64,000 bases of DNA, taken from positions 24,993,212 to 25,057,211 of the forward strand of contig NC_052515.1 in NCBI RefSeq assembly GCF_014356525.2. Direction: 5' to 3'. Below the pieces are notes generated by a model. It was not told where the DNA came from. It saw nothing but the letters and a program-made list of their open reading frames with translations, and made no database searches. Numbering within the stretch: the first letter of the stretch is position 1; each line of letters begins with the position of its first letter. Shown here piece after piece: positions 41,377-53,565 of the stretch. Source of the DNA: Nilaparvata lugens (lineage: Eukaryota; Arthropoda; Insecta; Hemiptera; Delphacidae). A program made the position numbers and the translations under genes.

Positions 41377-41570
41377 CTGAGGGTGAAGCCCACATAAGCT
41401 CTTAGGCTTGTGCGAGAGGGATGATGATGAGTGAGAGGGATGATGATGAGAGATGGCGACCAATTTTTAGGTAGTCGGGACCGACGGCTTATCGTCTCTT
41501 CCGAAAGACGGAGAGTTCATTCGACAAAGCAGATAGCGATCTCCTTTTCTAGCCTCGGAATGTTGTCAAA
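41377..41570 (+). repeat. Second SINE-like copy plus MITE fragment (duplicated block)
   Basis: ctgagggtgaagcccacata through gtcgggaccgacggcttatc and gagttcattcgacaaagcag. It repeats the 41044-41245 order, so the composite itself was duplicated. Confidence 0.65.
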
Positions 41571-41631
41571 TCGTTTTTTAAACAAGAATGAATATTTCCA
41601 CGGAATAGGGAATACACGAATGACGCAACAT

Positions 41632-41785
41632 CACGTCTGAGCTAATTAACTTCAAATTTTGCATATAGATTCTTAATTTACCAAGGAGAGTTATAGACCT
41701 ATTTTAATTTCTCCAGGATTTAAGTGGGGCAAGTTTTCGTTTGTGAAGTTTTTAATCAGACCCTTGCAGAGCACGGGTTACCTGC
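41632..41785 (-). repeat. Dispersed repeat (GCTCCGCAAGGG family), minus
   Basis: aaattttgcatatagattct leads to cccttgcagagcacgggtta, the inverse of the copies at 28003 and 34236. Confidence 0.7.
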
Positions 41786-42527
41786 TTATTTAAATCTCAA
41801 TATTTTCAACTGAAGTACATGCGAAAAACGGATATTATGGATATTCACTGAGTATTTCTAGATGGAAATTTGCCACCTCAAGAAACTGTTTGAAAACATG
41901 AGAAAAAAATCTGGCAAGCGGATCCAGGTAACAGAAGGTTAAATATAATTTCCAACGGCTTGCCATCAACCGATGATATTTCATTTTTCTATTTGGTCAG
42001 ATGACTACATTACAATGTGCTGATTGAAGACATAGACGCTGATTTCTTACCTCACGCTACAAAGGATATGCTGAGACATTGTAAAAAAAGTAAAAAAAAG
42101 AAACTGCTGATAAACTTGTCAATAGCTGCGTAATCATTCATTGGAATTTTGAGACTCATTTACTAAATTTTGAAATATATTACCTATGCCGTAATACTTT
42201 TTTTGCAATTGATGAATCATGGTCAATTTTACGTAAAGACAAACCTACAAACTTTCAAAATTTCAGCCTAGTACTACATAATTTTCTGGTGTTTTCAAAT
42301 GATAGTCCTTCATGAATTAGGATTTTGGCATAAACTTCAGGATTATATGAAAAATATAGCTTTCTATTGAAAAACTTGTGGAATTTGTAATTTTGTGGCA
42401 GATTGCAAATAAAAAGCAATAGAAATTTGTTGAAGGTTACTCACGTACAGAAGATTCTACAAATATGAAGCTCTAGCTCACCTGAAACAAAAATGTATTC
42501 ATTGGAAAAACAATAAAGATATATTTT

Positions 42528-42725
42528 TATTATTTATTTAGCGTATGGCAGATACACAACACATATAAAGCTCATGGTTCTCAAATGTCTACATATACAC
42601 TAGTTTTTTCAATTTCTTCAAGATGTTGTGTAGTTTTTGGTCAGGAGAACATAAGTTTGTCTGATCGCCATCATTTGCTAGTCCATTTAGCGTTACCCAA
42701 TGTGCACCATGGAGGCGAACTAGAA
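42528..42725 (-). repeat. Dispersed retroelement tail, inverse of 6357-6575
   Basis: Starts ttattatttatttagcgtat and contains tggtcaggagaacataagtt and agcgttacccaatgtgcacc. The hairpin end is degraded. Confidence 0.65.
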
Positions 42726-42739
42726 GAATCATTACAAAA

Positions 42740-44160
42740 TATGTTTACTGTAAACATAATCATAAAGTAAAAATGCATTACATTAGATAGTAAAAAGTTT
42801 ATTTAATATTATAAAGTAGATAGTTTAAGATCCCTATTTGTCTCTGACATAATTTGGTAGAGAGTTAGTGGGAAGGATATTTTGAATATTCTTTCCGAAG
42901 AATGGACATTGATATGTTCATAGCTCCGCCAATTTATGTAGATCCATAACAATATTATCTATATTTATTCCAAATTGCTTTTATCCATATCATATACAGT
43001 TTAATAATTATTTTCTCAGTCTATATTATGTGAATTCATCTATAATTTTGCTATATTGTAAGCTATTGTATATAAGTGTATAAGTCAGTATAATTACAAT
43101 GTAATCTACATAAAGTACTCAATCAATCAAACATAACATACTGAGAAATGATAGGAACAGGATAATAATAAATTGTTCTTTCGAATAGAGAGCATAGAAC
43201 TGAAAATTATATTTTCTGAACATCCTAAAACTAATAACACTAAAAATTTATATTCTATTCTCTCGGCTTTCAAGAGGAAATTAGGGAAGAAATGCAATAA
43301 ACGTTTAATTCTTTGAATCTACAACTCTATATGGAAATGAATGATGATCATTTAAAAATACTGTATCTTAAAAATGTATCATCGATTATGATTTCATCTG
43401 CAGACTTTTTATTGAATTTGTGGAATAATTATTTGATTTGTAGCTTTTTAAAGACTAATCATTTCATCATTTTAAATACTGATCTGAAGGCTTGATCAGG
43501 CTTCAAAATAATAGAGCAGAAAAAAATCAGGTTTATAAATTTCAAGAATATCCGGTTAGCTAAGAAACGCGATCCTTCTCAACTACTAATCAAGTTTATA
43601 AACGTCACCATCTACGTAACAATACTATAGTACCAGTTTTGGTTCTCATCAAGTCTCAAATACAGGGATTGAAAGTAGAAATTTAATAAAATATATCAAT
43701 AGTAAATCAATATAAATTAGTTAATACATAAAATAAAATAAAATTACTGCCTTTATTAATTTCTACTAGAGAGCAACGTTCGGGCGCAGTCGGCCCTCTC
43801 TTACATTTAACTCTCAAAGGAATACATCGAAGGAAACTGATAAAACGTTCAAGGAGGTCATTGACTAGATATCTTGATATGAAAAATATTTCCATTTTAT
43901 TCTCAAATCATAGAAAACCAAAGAATAGTTAAGAATTGAAATCCAGTCTATTAAAACTATTTGAACATGAAAAATCCATGACTACCTAGTATCTTCTTTT
44001 CAAATGGTAAACTATTTTAAATGGCACAAAATAGTTACGAGTGTTGTCAATCGAGAATGCAGCTTTGCAGTTTTTAGACCGAAAATAAATTTGGAACACT
44101 TCCAAGGCACACAACACTATTGTCTCCATATAATGAAAGCTTACAAATACTTGGTCAATA
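42740..44160. other. Non-coding, LINE-like tail at 42995-43135
   Basis: No gene was recognised. The tail ends taaagtactcaatcaatcaa. A small GC-richer patch at 43780-43800 (cgttcgggcgcagtcggccc) is unexplained. Confidence 0.45.
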
Positions 44161-44164
44161 TTCT

Positions 44165-44290
44165 TCAGCTTGGAAATAATAGAGTTTCCATCTAGCTGTT
44201 TACCCTGTTGTCAATATTTGCAGTAGCAGAAGTCTTCGGGGTGAATTACAGCATTTAATTGGGATGTTCGTTTGATAATAATAATTGGAA
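44165..44290 (+). repeat. SINE body and tail (headless)
   Basis: tttccatctagctgtttacc, ctgttgtcaatatttgcagt and agaagtcttcggggtgaatt end in ttcgtttgataataataatt. Same family as 14608-14802. Confidence 0.65.
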
Positions 44291-45002
44291 ATAATAGTTT
44301 CAGGTAAAAGTTTTAAATTATATTCAATCGATGATGATACGTGATATGATTGAATTCGTTTCCCTACAGTTTTCCATGCACTGAGTACAAGTGTGAGCTT
44401 GAATACACATGTTGAAACACTTAAAAACAGATTATTGTAATTTCTCAGGGAGTTGCATATTGAAACAAGGATATAATAAATCAGAGCCGAGTTTTGGCAC
44501 AACGCCTAGTAAAAAGGGCTTCCGCTGTTCTTGTGTGATACCGCCCTATCTTAACAATAGCTCATTTGAACCGAGCAGTGACCTATGACCTTACAATGAA
44601 AGGAAAACCTAACACGCTTCTGAACTACTAAACAGCTAAAGGTCAAAATTTGGGCTTAATGGCATCCGAAATCTTTCTTTGAATTTTATAGGTGATTAGA
44701 TAGTTCAGATTATGAGTTTATCAGGTAGGGTTTTTTGAATATTTAGATAATATTAACTAAAGAAAGATAAAATGATTAATCTGTTTTAAATTATTGGAAC
44801 AAATATTTAAGCTCAGAGGAAGCATGAAATATTGGTACAGCCATGGGTTCGATTCACGTTCTACTCGACATTATTTTAACCTATTGACCTAAGATGAAAG
44901 GCAGACGGAGGAATTATTTCAAAGTGTCTGAAAGACAATAGTATTTTCAGAAGATATTCTATTTTTTCAATTTCCATAGTACTTCACAAGACGACCATAT
45001 GT

Positions 45003-45198
45003 CATAGCCACCTCTAATACAAGGCCCGGCCTACGATATTGCAACGTCGCAGCGTAGGCCTAGAATCTAATACATGATTGCTGAAAAAGATCAGCTGGTA
45101 TTTTTAAAATCTTTTTCACCAATCATGTATTAGATTCTAGGCCTACACTGCGACGTTGCAATATTGTAGGCCGGTGCCTTGTATTAGAGGTGGCTATG
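45003..45198. repeat. 196-bp near-perfect foldback MITE
   Basis: catagccacctctaatacaa at the left is exactly inverted at the right (ttgtattagaggtggctatg). The arms also share aatctaatacatgattg(g) and gcaacgtcgcag(c/t)gtaggcc. Confidence 0.88.
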
Positions 45199-45199
45199 C

Positions 45200-47230
45200 C
45201 AATATCCGTTAGAATAACTAAAATCAATAAGTAGTCTAGCTGTAATCTATCTCTAAAAAAATGTTAAATGATATCTTCAGACTTGGTTTTGCTTGACAAT
45301 CTTCACAACTCTTGTATTTGGAATACGATACATCGGGAAATGAACTTCTATAGACTTGTTTTATTACAACCTTGTAAAGTACCATAGAAATCAATCAAAC
45401 AAACAAATGTTTTGAAAATGAGTTGAATTGCGTTTTCAAACAACAATGATAACCTCTCTGAACTCTTAAATACTGTACATTGATGACTTTTGGATTTCTG
45501 TAATAATTATATTGTGAAGGGACCCAATTAGTCACGTGTGTCAAATGGATAAAAAGCTAGCAGATCAAAGATCAGTTCAAGCTATAAAATGCTACAATAA
45601 ACCTTTCTATTTATTATTGTTAATCCAATCCATAAAAATAGAATAGATCATTGTTCGTTTCTCAGAGAAGTTCTTTGGCAATGTAATGAATGGTGAAGTT
45701 AATTAAGGAAAAATATCCTCTGATTTCAATCAAGAATGTACTGGAATAATAGCTGATGATGTGTGAGCACACATGAAAGTATGCTCCTCAGAAATAATAA
45801 TTTTTATTAAAATAAAGTGGATTTTTTGACAAAATTTCAAGTCTCTTCTATTATTTCATGTACTGGAATAAAAAACCTCAATTTCTATTAAACGCTTTAC
45901 AGGCAATTGAACCATTTCAAATAGCTACATTATTCTTACAGAGATTATCTCATAGCAGCTATGAAAATATATAATTTATCAACACAAATGAAGAATTAAT
46001 ATTGGTTTCCCAGAGAAATATAATTGCAACGACACCAAATTCCACCCCCTTCCTTCATCTTCTTAACTACAGTTTTCTAGGTTTCATGAATTAATCTTTT
46101 TTAATTCATTTGAGATCCTTGAGACTCTTTAAATGTGCTATTCTTTGAACAGGTTATGAATTCCCTTATTTTTTACACAACCCCTTATAAGGTTACGTAT
46201 TAGTCTACGCTTTCCATAACTCAAAATTTCCCAATTTTCTCTTATTTCTCTCAATTCCTCATCTTCTACCAGAGGTAAAAAACGATAATTATATCTCCTC
46301 TCTACATCTACCTACACTTCATATATTGATCACATCATCGCCATATCTTGAACATCGTCTTTTCATCCTCTTCCTACTATATTCCATTATCAATAGCACC
46401 TAGTTCCTTCATTATCCTTTTCAACGTTTCTTCCCTCAAATGCACTTTTAACATTTTCCCTTATCTCGCAATTTCCACATCTTTTATCTACAGTATTTAT
46501 TCTCTTAACTGATATCCCCTTCTCCCTATTTGTTACTGTTTTCTGATTATCAATTTTTCCCTCTCCTCCCACTCAATTTCTCTCTTCTCCTCTTTTCTAT
46601 TATCTGATTTCCCTTTTCTCCTCTTCTGATACTGTTCTTGAATTATAAATTTTCCTCTTCTACGTCTGAATCTCCCTCTCCCCTTTTGCTACTGTTTTCC
46701 AATCATCAATTTTTCCTCTCCTTCCTCTGAATCACTGCCATATCTCCCTATTTTAAAAACCGTTAGAGTCTGTTTGAAAACCCAACACAATCACCCATTC
46801 TCTAACCAGCCTTTGATCGAATAAAACACCAACAAAATCTCCCAAAACAAAACAGATCCGTCAACAACAAACTCAATTTCCAAACAGGAAGAGTATCTTT
46901 AGAGCAAGAATCGTGATAAACTGACGAAAAAAAATAAACGAATTCAAAATAGCCGCACTATACAGAATGGTCTCTGACAACAGTTTAGTGGTGATAACAC
47001 AGAAAAGAGTTCAGATTGCGATGGGCAAACGACGATAAAAAGAGAGAGAACAGATCCTAGAGAGAGAAGGAATCGGTGGAGAGAGGAGTAACCGAATACG
47101 GATTTTGTAAATAAGTTAGAAAGTGACGGAGGATAAAGAAAAAGAGAACTCAGTGTACGAATACAGTCAATAAGTAAGACAGTGAAGGAGAATAAGAAAG
47201 AGTGAGAGAGAGTTAAACCGGGCATGATAC
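45200..47230. other. Intergenic, no gene recognised
   Basis: 46220-46740 is CT-rich with repeated tttttcctctc / cttctcctctttt phrases, and 47040-47215 is GA-rich. No coding family was found on either strand. Confidence 0.5.
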
Positions 47231-47243
47231 TGGCAAGAACGGT

Positions 47244-47345
47244 GGCTGCCATCTTGGTTTTCAACAGCTGTTGCTGTACTACGCATGCGCAGTACTGGCA
47301 ACCTTTGTGTAGCCTGGCTTGGAATCTCAGAAAACAGCTCAGTTC
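47244..47345 (+). promoter_or_regulatory. Putative promoter of the LRR-Ig gene (YY1-like, NRF1-like, Inr)
   Basis: A GC-richer island in AT-rich DNA contains gctgccatcttgg (47245-47257, inverse of the YY1/Pho core AAGATGGC) and acgcatgcgcag (47281-47292, the NRF1/Ewg-type palindrome GCATGC with GCGCA). About 45 bp further are two arthropod initiator words TCAGT (47339-47343 and 47344-47348). No TATA box is seen. Motif matches are by eye. Confidence 0.45.
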
Positions 47346-47685
47346 AGTCCAGTCTAGTAGGTAGTTCCGTTGTATACTATACGTGGCATAGCTTCACTCG
47401 TGTGCATACGAGAAAATCATGTAGGTTAGTTTTATTGTGTTCGTAATCATGTCGTGAATATCTACGAAAATAGAAAATTGTGTGCTTAAAAGTGAATATT
47501 TTCATGTAAATCGCGAATTGTAAAGTGATTGTGAGCTAGCTAGTGGGGTCGGGAGTGTTTTTATTCTTTGTTTACAGAGTACCACGAGCTAGAAGACATC
47601 AATGATCAACTACAAACAAAATAAATAAAGTCTCAATAAAATATGCTTTAAAACCCTTACACCCTCTGGAACGAAATTCAAACAG
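47341..47685 (+). other. Putative non-coding first exon of the LRR-Ig gene
   Basis: The region from the initiator to a strong donor (aaacag|gttagt at 47685/47686) has no long frame. The next acceptor that fits is tttccatttgcag at 49911-49923, 60 bp upstream of the start codon. The intervening 2.24 kb would be intron 1. This is an inference from splice-site quality and composition, with no transcript seen. Confidence 0.4.
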
Positions 47686-48839
47686 GTTAGTTTTCCAAAA
47701 TATTATTGCAGCATTCTTCGGGAGCCTACTAAACAAAAATACGAATGGCTGTATAGTAATTCAAAAAAATTGAAACACCATATTGAAATTACAACTCATT
47801 ATCCAAGAAACATTCCAAGGAGTATCACATCTTCATCAAGGTTTATATAAAACTATGAAATATTTGAAGAATCGAGTTAGGTTGGGTTGGTTTGGTGAAT
47901 CAAAGTAACATCCTAGGTACACAAAATATAAATGTTTTGGGTTTTACTTTTTTGCTGGTTTTTTCTCATGAAAAAGTTTTATCTTTTTAAATGATTTCAG
48001 GTTTCATTAGTCTATCATCTGAAGGGGTATCAAAAACGAAAATAACTTACACCATTATGATGAGAAATCATAAAACCCTATTAATTTTCCAACAAAAATT
48101 ATTTTTATCTTGATAGGATAACACATTAGAAAGTAATGTCAGTTGATAGTAAATATCATTTTATAAGGTTGTCTTTTAGAAGGGTAGATGTGGTTTTTGA
48201 AACTCTTCAAAAACAATCTCCTATTTTATGATAGGGAATCAACCAATAACCTTAACCAATATTGATTAGGGAAAAGAACAACAATTTTTATAGAATGTTG
48301 ATTCAGCAGTAATATAGAGCTCTCAATCCATGTCACAATTTAATATAATTCGTTCAATACTGTATACACTTATTAGAGCATTATGAAGCAATACAGACAG
48401 GGGCCTAATAGGATTAGCCTACCAGCAGTGTTTCTAACCTCAATTCATTGAGCAGCTTTGAGAGACGCTTCCAAGCATTACGAAGCTTTATTTTGTAACT
48501 AAATTTCATAATGGGATGGGCAGTCAATTTTACAATAATTATAGTATTGCTTACATAAGGTTTACCTCATTCATTGAGTATAAATCCCATTATTCCATTA
48601 ACTAGAGAATTATTTTCAATCAATTCATTCCTGTATCAGAGATCAGTGTGCGATTAATAAATAAATTGATTCACTCTTTGAAGGTTGGTAAAACGATCAT
48701 TGGGTCTATTATATGATTTATTGAAAGATGATCTTTAATCTAGAAATTTACTGAAAAGCATTAATATCCAATGTGATCCATCAATAAACGGCTTTATTTT
48801 GCTGGAAAATCATAATGTGAAAGCAACAACACACATTTA

Positions 48840-49200
48840 TAGTGAGGTCCACGTTATAATGACAGTGTTTGATTGGCAATGGTATTGCTATCCTTGTCTA
48901 TCACTCAGCAAAGCGTATAGCACTATCTCTTTCTCGCTTTGCTCTGTTGCCAGATCGTCTTTCAACAATGTAGAATTAATAATTCATTAACAAAATATTT
49001 CATCTTAATTATAAAAATATTGAAAAATATAATTTCTCATTTAATAAAATATGATTGATTATTTTAAATGAGAATAAACAGTTAATATTACATCAATAAA
49101 CCTGTATCATCTATCGTCTATAGAAGGCATTGACAAGACGAGGATCGGCAACGTTGATCTCCTATCTTTCTCCACTGCCAGTATAACGTGGACCTCACTA
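48840..49200. mobile_element. Intact TAGTGAGG MITE, 361 bp
   Basis: Ends tagtgaggtccacgttataa and ttataacgtggacctcacta-like inverse, flanked by TA on both sides as in Tc1/mariner-type insertions. Non-coding interior with tatccttgtctatcactcag. Confidence 0.85.
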
Positions 49201-49406
49201 TAGGCTAACTAGATCAAAAACAATGTAAAAATTCACAGTGAGCTACAATCCACAATGAATTTAATAAGCTGCCATGAGATTAATGATACAAACAGGGAAT
49301 TTCCTCCATAATTTTTTTTATTACTTTGACAAATATTTCTTTTTTTCAAGTTTCATAGTTTAATCTTATGTCGAGAAAAAGACCGAATTGTTGACATAAC
49401 ATTGTA

Positions 49407-49768
49407 TAGTGAGGTCCACGTTATAATGGCAGTGTTTGATTTGCAATGGTGTTGCTATCCTTGTCTATCATTCAACAAAGCAGATGCCGCTATCTCTTTC
49501 ACGTTTTGCGATGTTGCCACATCGTTTATCAAAAATGTAGAAATGCAACTAATTTACAAAATATTAAATCTCTATTATGAAAATTTATTGTTATATCTCT
49601 AAAAAATATATTTTCTTGACAAGTAAAATATGATTAACTATTTTCAACAATAATGAACAGTTAAATTTATCAGATATACCAGTATCAGCTGTTTGGGTGG
49701 CAAGGCTGAGATTTGGCAACCCTTTTCTCCTATCTTCCTACACTGTCATTATAACGTGGACCTCACTA
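49407..49768. mobile_element. Intact TAGTGAGG MITE, 362 bp
   Basis: Same family, orientation and length as 48840-49200, 206 bp downstream, with TA flanks. The ends match to about 25 bp. Confidence 0.87.
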
Positions 49769-49923
49769 TAGTGGTTTTCAACAGTTTATTTTATTGTCAT
49801 AATCAAACTAAGAAATTTGAAAGATGCCTTATCTTTCTGATCTTCAAGATAAAACCTTTGTGGTGGTTGTAGTTCAATTTAGACGAAATAGCAACATAAA
49901 AGCTCTTCTGTTTCCATTTGCAG

Positions 49924-49983
49924 GTTACTCAAAACAATTTCAACTGACACCAGGAGTTGAGAGACAAAAATTAGAATGTTAAG
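49924..49983 (+). other. 5' UTR part of the first coding exon
   Basis: Follows the acceptor tttccatttgcag. A short stretch with an in-frame TAA at 49980-49982, directly before the ATG, supports 49984 as the start. Confidence 0.6.
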
Positions 49984-51803
49984 ATGAAATTTGGTGATAA
50001 TGCCAATTTACATTTCCATGTCCAAATTCTGTTGCAACTGGCATTAGCGTCAACATTTGTCTCCGGTGAGACCGCATCATCAGCTCAGGCACAATCGATT
50101 GGAGATGGAACAAAACTGCATGACAGCTCTCATGGCCCGTCTGCTGCCAGAGCAAAATGCCCACAAAAGTGCATCTGCAAAGCCAATGACATCACCACAG
50201 AGCAATGGCACATCCAATGCCACGACCAGATGCTGGCCGATCTCAAGGTACCATCAGGCACCACATACTTGCAGCTCCACAATGTCACCACAGCTCAACT
50301 GCAAGATCTATCCAGCATTGGCTCACAAAGTCTCTTAGAATTCAAGCTGAGTGCCAGTGGCCTGGAAGAGCTGCATCCCAATACATTTAGAAGTTCATCC
50401 GTCTTGGAGAGATTAGACTTAGGAGAGAATAGACTGAGCGAGATACCACAAGATGTATTTGAGCCACTGGTACACCTCAAGTTTCTCAACATCAGCAGTA
50501 ACCGACTACTGCATGTAACTGATGACTTACTCAAGAGCTTAACATCCCTAACCGAGTTGGATATTTCCCACAACAATCTGCATACTTCCCAGCCAGATGT
50601 ATTCAGACACCTCAGGTCACTGAAAACACTCGACCTATCCCACAACCAAATATCGTCAATTGTTGACTCATTTTCCAATGAGAACCTAGAAAGCCTAGCT
50701 CTGAGTCACAACAAACTACGTGACATTCACACACATGCCTTTGCTGAGCTTCGCAATTTGCGATCACTGGACCTTTCCCATAACTCACTAGAAATCATCT
50801 CAAAAGATTTATTTAGAAGCACCCATCTTTTGAAACATCTAGATCTATCTAACAACAAGATAAAACAAATATCAGGGAACATGTTTTCTTCACTTAAACA
50901 ACTTACTTACCTCAATGTGGCCAATAATAGGATTGAAACCCTGGATGACAGTTTATTCTCAGCTAACACAGAATTGGAAAAATTGATATTGGATAACAAC
51001 AATATTGATAGTTTGAGTCGTGAGAAAATGGTTGGTTTGTACAGTCTCAAGGTGCTAAGTGCTAAGAACAACAAGAGAATTCGAGATTTCCACAAACCTT
51101 TGTCAACAAACATCCATTATCTAGATTTGTCAGGGAATGCTATGATCAGACCACCAGCATTCTTGAAGGAGTTGAAAGCATTGAAAAGCTTGAGACTAGC
51201 AGACAACTCGTGGCTTTGTGACTGTCAAATGCAATGGTTTGCTGCATGGTTTGAGGAACACAGAAGTGTAGTGGATGAGAGCCAGTCCTGTGATAGGTTG
51301 CTCGATCTGGAGTGTTCCCCACCAATGTCAATGCGCAACAGCAGTTTGCAGTACATTGAGATGAAGATGAACACAACACTGGACTGTCAGATCGTTGGGT
51401 ATCCGCCACCATCCATCACATGGGTGACACCAATGGGCATAGTCTTCCACCACTTCCCACCCAAAGACGTCAGCCTGGATGATGGCACCAGTCCGGTGTT
51501 CTCGAACCATCCACCGGTGCACAACCAGGAGATGGTGGCTGAGCCTTCTGACGAGAACAGCCGGATCCGAGTTCTGGACAATGGCATGCTGTTCATCCGA
51601 CAAGTGGTCCGCACGGATGCCGGCTTCTACACGTGCTTTGCCTCCAATGCCCTCGCCAACCTCACCACCCAGGTCATAGTTCGCTTCGACCCAGACACGT
51701 TCTACAACTTCAAACTGACCAGCATCATAATTGGCGCGTCATGTGCAGCTGGATTCCTGCTGGCCACATTCATTGCACATCTCATCATCTTCATTTGCAA
51801 AAA
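49984..51803 (+). CDS. LRR-Ig single-pass membrane protein, exon encoding ectodomain and TM
   Basis: Residues 1-28: hydrophobic signal peptide (ILLQLALASTFVSG). About 59-80: LRR N-flank (CPQKCICK...C). About 100-400: twelve or so leucine-rich repeats (LERLDLGENRL, LTELDISHNNL, LRSLDLSHNSL, LKHLDLSNNKI). 407-447: LRR C-flank (NSWLCDCQMQWFAAWFEEH...C...C). About 450-555: one Ig domain, with Cys in TTLDCQIVGYPPPSITW and DAGFYTCFASNA. About 577-605: transmembrane helix (LTSIIIGASCAAGFLLATFI). The layout resembles Kekkon/LRIG/IGLR-2-type receptors; I cannot name the orthologue. The frame meets TGA at 51805, but the donor AA|gtgagt at 51803/51804 leaves phase 2, which the next exon resolves. It probably acts at the cell surface in adhesion or receptor modulation (inference). 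Confidence 0.93.
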
Positions 51804-53429
51804 GTGAGTACAATCCAACAAACTTTGCATGATACTAACACGAGACACTGCAATGTTATGTACATTTCAGCCCAGTTTCTAGAACACTTATTAAATCTAG
51901 TAAACCATTAGATCTATAGGTTTCAGAATCCATTTGATTTAATTATTTAATAAGTGCCTTAGAAATTCTAAAGCACATATTAAATCTAATGAATATTTGA
52001 ATCTGTAGGTTTAATGGTCCATTAGATTTAATAAGTGTCTTAGAAATTCTAGAACACATATTAAATTTAACGAATGATTGAATCTGTAGGTTTAATGGTC
52101 CATTAGATTTTATAAGTGTCTTAGAAATTCTAAAATACATATTAAATCTAATGAATAATTGAATCTGTAGGTTTAATGGTCCATTAGATTTAATACGTGC
52201 CCTTATGTGTTATTTTCACACTTTATAGATATCATTGAAGTGCACATGATGGTATTCCAATAATTAATGAGATGCCAGTATTGAAATCTGAGTACTGTAA
52301 CAATTGCAAATGTTTTATCCTGAGATGAAACCTAAGTTCAATCGTAGAATGGAAAATTAAAATATAAAATAATTTTAGATGCATTAACTGCTTGATGTTG
52401 AATGAATTACTATAGTTACAAATTGCACTGGGTAAAGAAATACATTAGCTTTAGCATTATCTGCATTCATTAATAATACAAAACTGAAATTTTAATCAAT
52501 TCCAATTAGTAAATAATATTAATTAGAGAACGCAATTTAAAATGAAAAATATGAAATATCTTAATGCTGATAATGTAGACTACTATCAACTAGACTAGAA
52601 TTTAATCAAATTGGGTCACAAATTATCCTTTCCATCACATTATTCTCAATTCATAACTATATAGCTCAGTAGTTTTGCTCCCGCTTAGTTCCCGTTTCAT
52701 TGCTAAAATTTATAGCCATTCAATTTCTATCGCCATAATAATTTCATCACATTTTGTTTGTTCACATGCAGCTGCTTCTCATTTTCACTGAACAATAACT
52801 GAATCTTTTGATGTGATTATAAATTATCAGGGTTCGTATCTGTTTGGAGGATGCTACTTTGTCTACATGATATCTGCAATCTTTTCAGAAATAGTATTAA
52901 ATATTAGAATTCAATAGACATTTACTATGATTTATTATTCTAGATATGGCTCTTAGGAGACTTCTTCATCTCATGGGATTTTTTTATTGTCATTATAATT
53001 ATATGATATATTCATTATTGATTTATTTATTATACTTATTCATACATTGATACATATAATATCATTCTCAACTATGAATGATTTGGGAAGGAACAACAGG
53101 CTCAAAGCCCAAAACTGTTCCTTTCACAAATTTGGATAGAAATTGTCCAATAATACGTTATGTTTACTCTTCCTGATTTTCTTCCAATTTTGAGTCCAAA
53201 ATATTTATAAACAAGGAATTTAGAACTTATGGGATATATGATTCATTCTGAAATTCTTTAGAATAGAAAAGAGAAGTCTTAAGTAAAAGAGTTTTTAGAA
53301 AAGTTTTGAATTTCTACATGTGGCTTGACGAGTTGCCTTTTTCTTTTGATGGGGTATTTTTCATTTTCAATAGTAATTTATCCTGAAATTCAACAGTCAT
53401 TTAGAAAAGTTTTGAATTTATTTTTGTAG
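51804..53429 (+). other. Intron with 91-bp tandem repeat
   Basis: 1.6 kb between donor gtgagt and acceptor ttatttttgtag. Besides the tandem repeat at its start, it holds a hairpin-type dispersed repeat at 53030-53160. Confidence 0.85.
51873..52200. repeat. Tandem repeat, about 91-bp unit, 3.5 copies
   Basis: The unit contains taagtgtcttagaaattcta, acacatattaaatctaatga and ctgtaggtttaatggtccat. The first copy (from 51873) is the most diverged. Confidence 0.88.
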
Positions 53430-53565
53430 ATGTGGCTGGACGTGTTGTTGTGTGAATGACGAGGACGAGATACCGCGAATGAAACAGATTTACCAAGTGG
53501 TAGATTCTCTCGAGCAGTACAAGACTCAACAACTGGAAAAACTGCGGGAGAACTACACAATGCAG
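53430..53565 (+). CDS. LRR-Ig protein, juxtamembrane exon
   Basis: 136 nt: one base completes the split Lys codon, then 45 codons end in phase 0 at CAG|gtgaat. It encodes CGWTCCCVNDEDEIPRMKQI, then an amphipathic stretch (VDSLEQYKTQQLEKLRENYT) ending MQ. With the preceding CKK this gives five cysteines within nine residues right after the membrane, a likely palmitoylation cluster (inference). The helix starts a series of cytoplasmic modules continued in the next exons. Confidence 0.9.

Noticed and set aside
44800..44880. tRNA-like stretch with ggttcgattcac and an upstream aagctcagaggaa
   Set aside because: The B-box is acceptable, but no cloverleaf closes; probably a tRNA-derived SINE fragment or chance.
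46944..47264. 106-codon minus-strand frame next to the putative promoter
   Set aside because: Opposite a GA-rich tract; hydrophobic low-complexity translation with no recognised domain. A divergent transcript cannot be excluded.
50295..51614. Numerous overlapping frames within the LRR-Ig exon
   Set aside because: Shadows in other frames of a well-supported exon.
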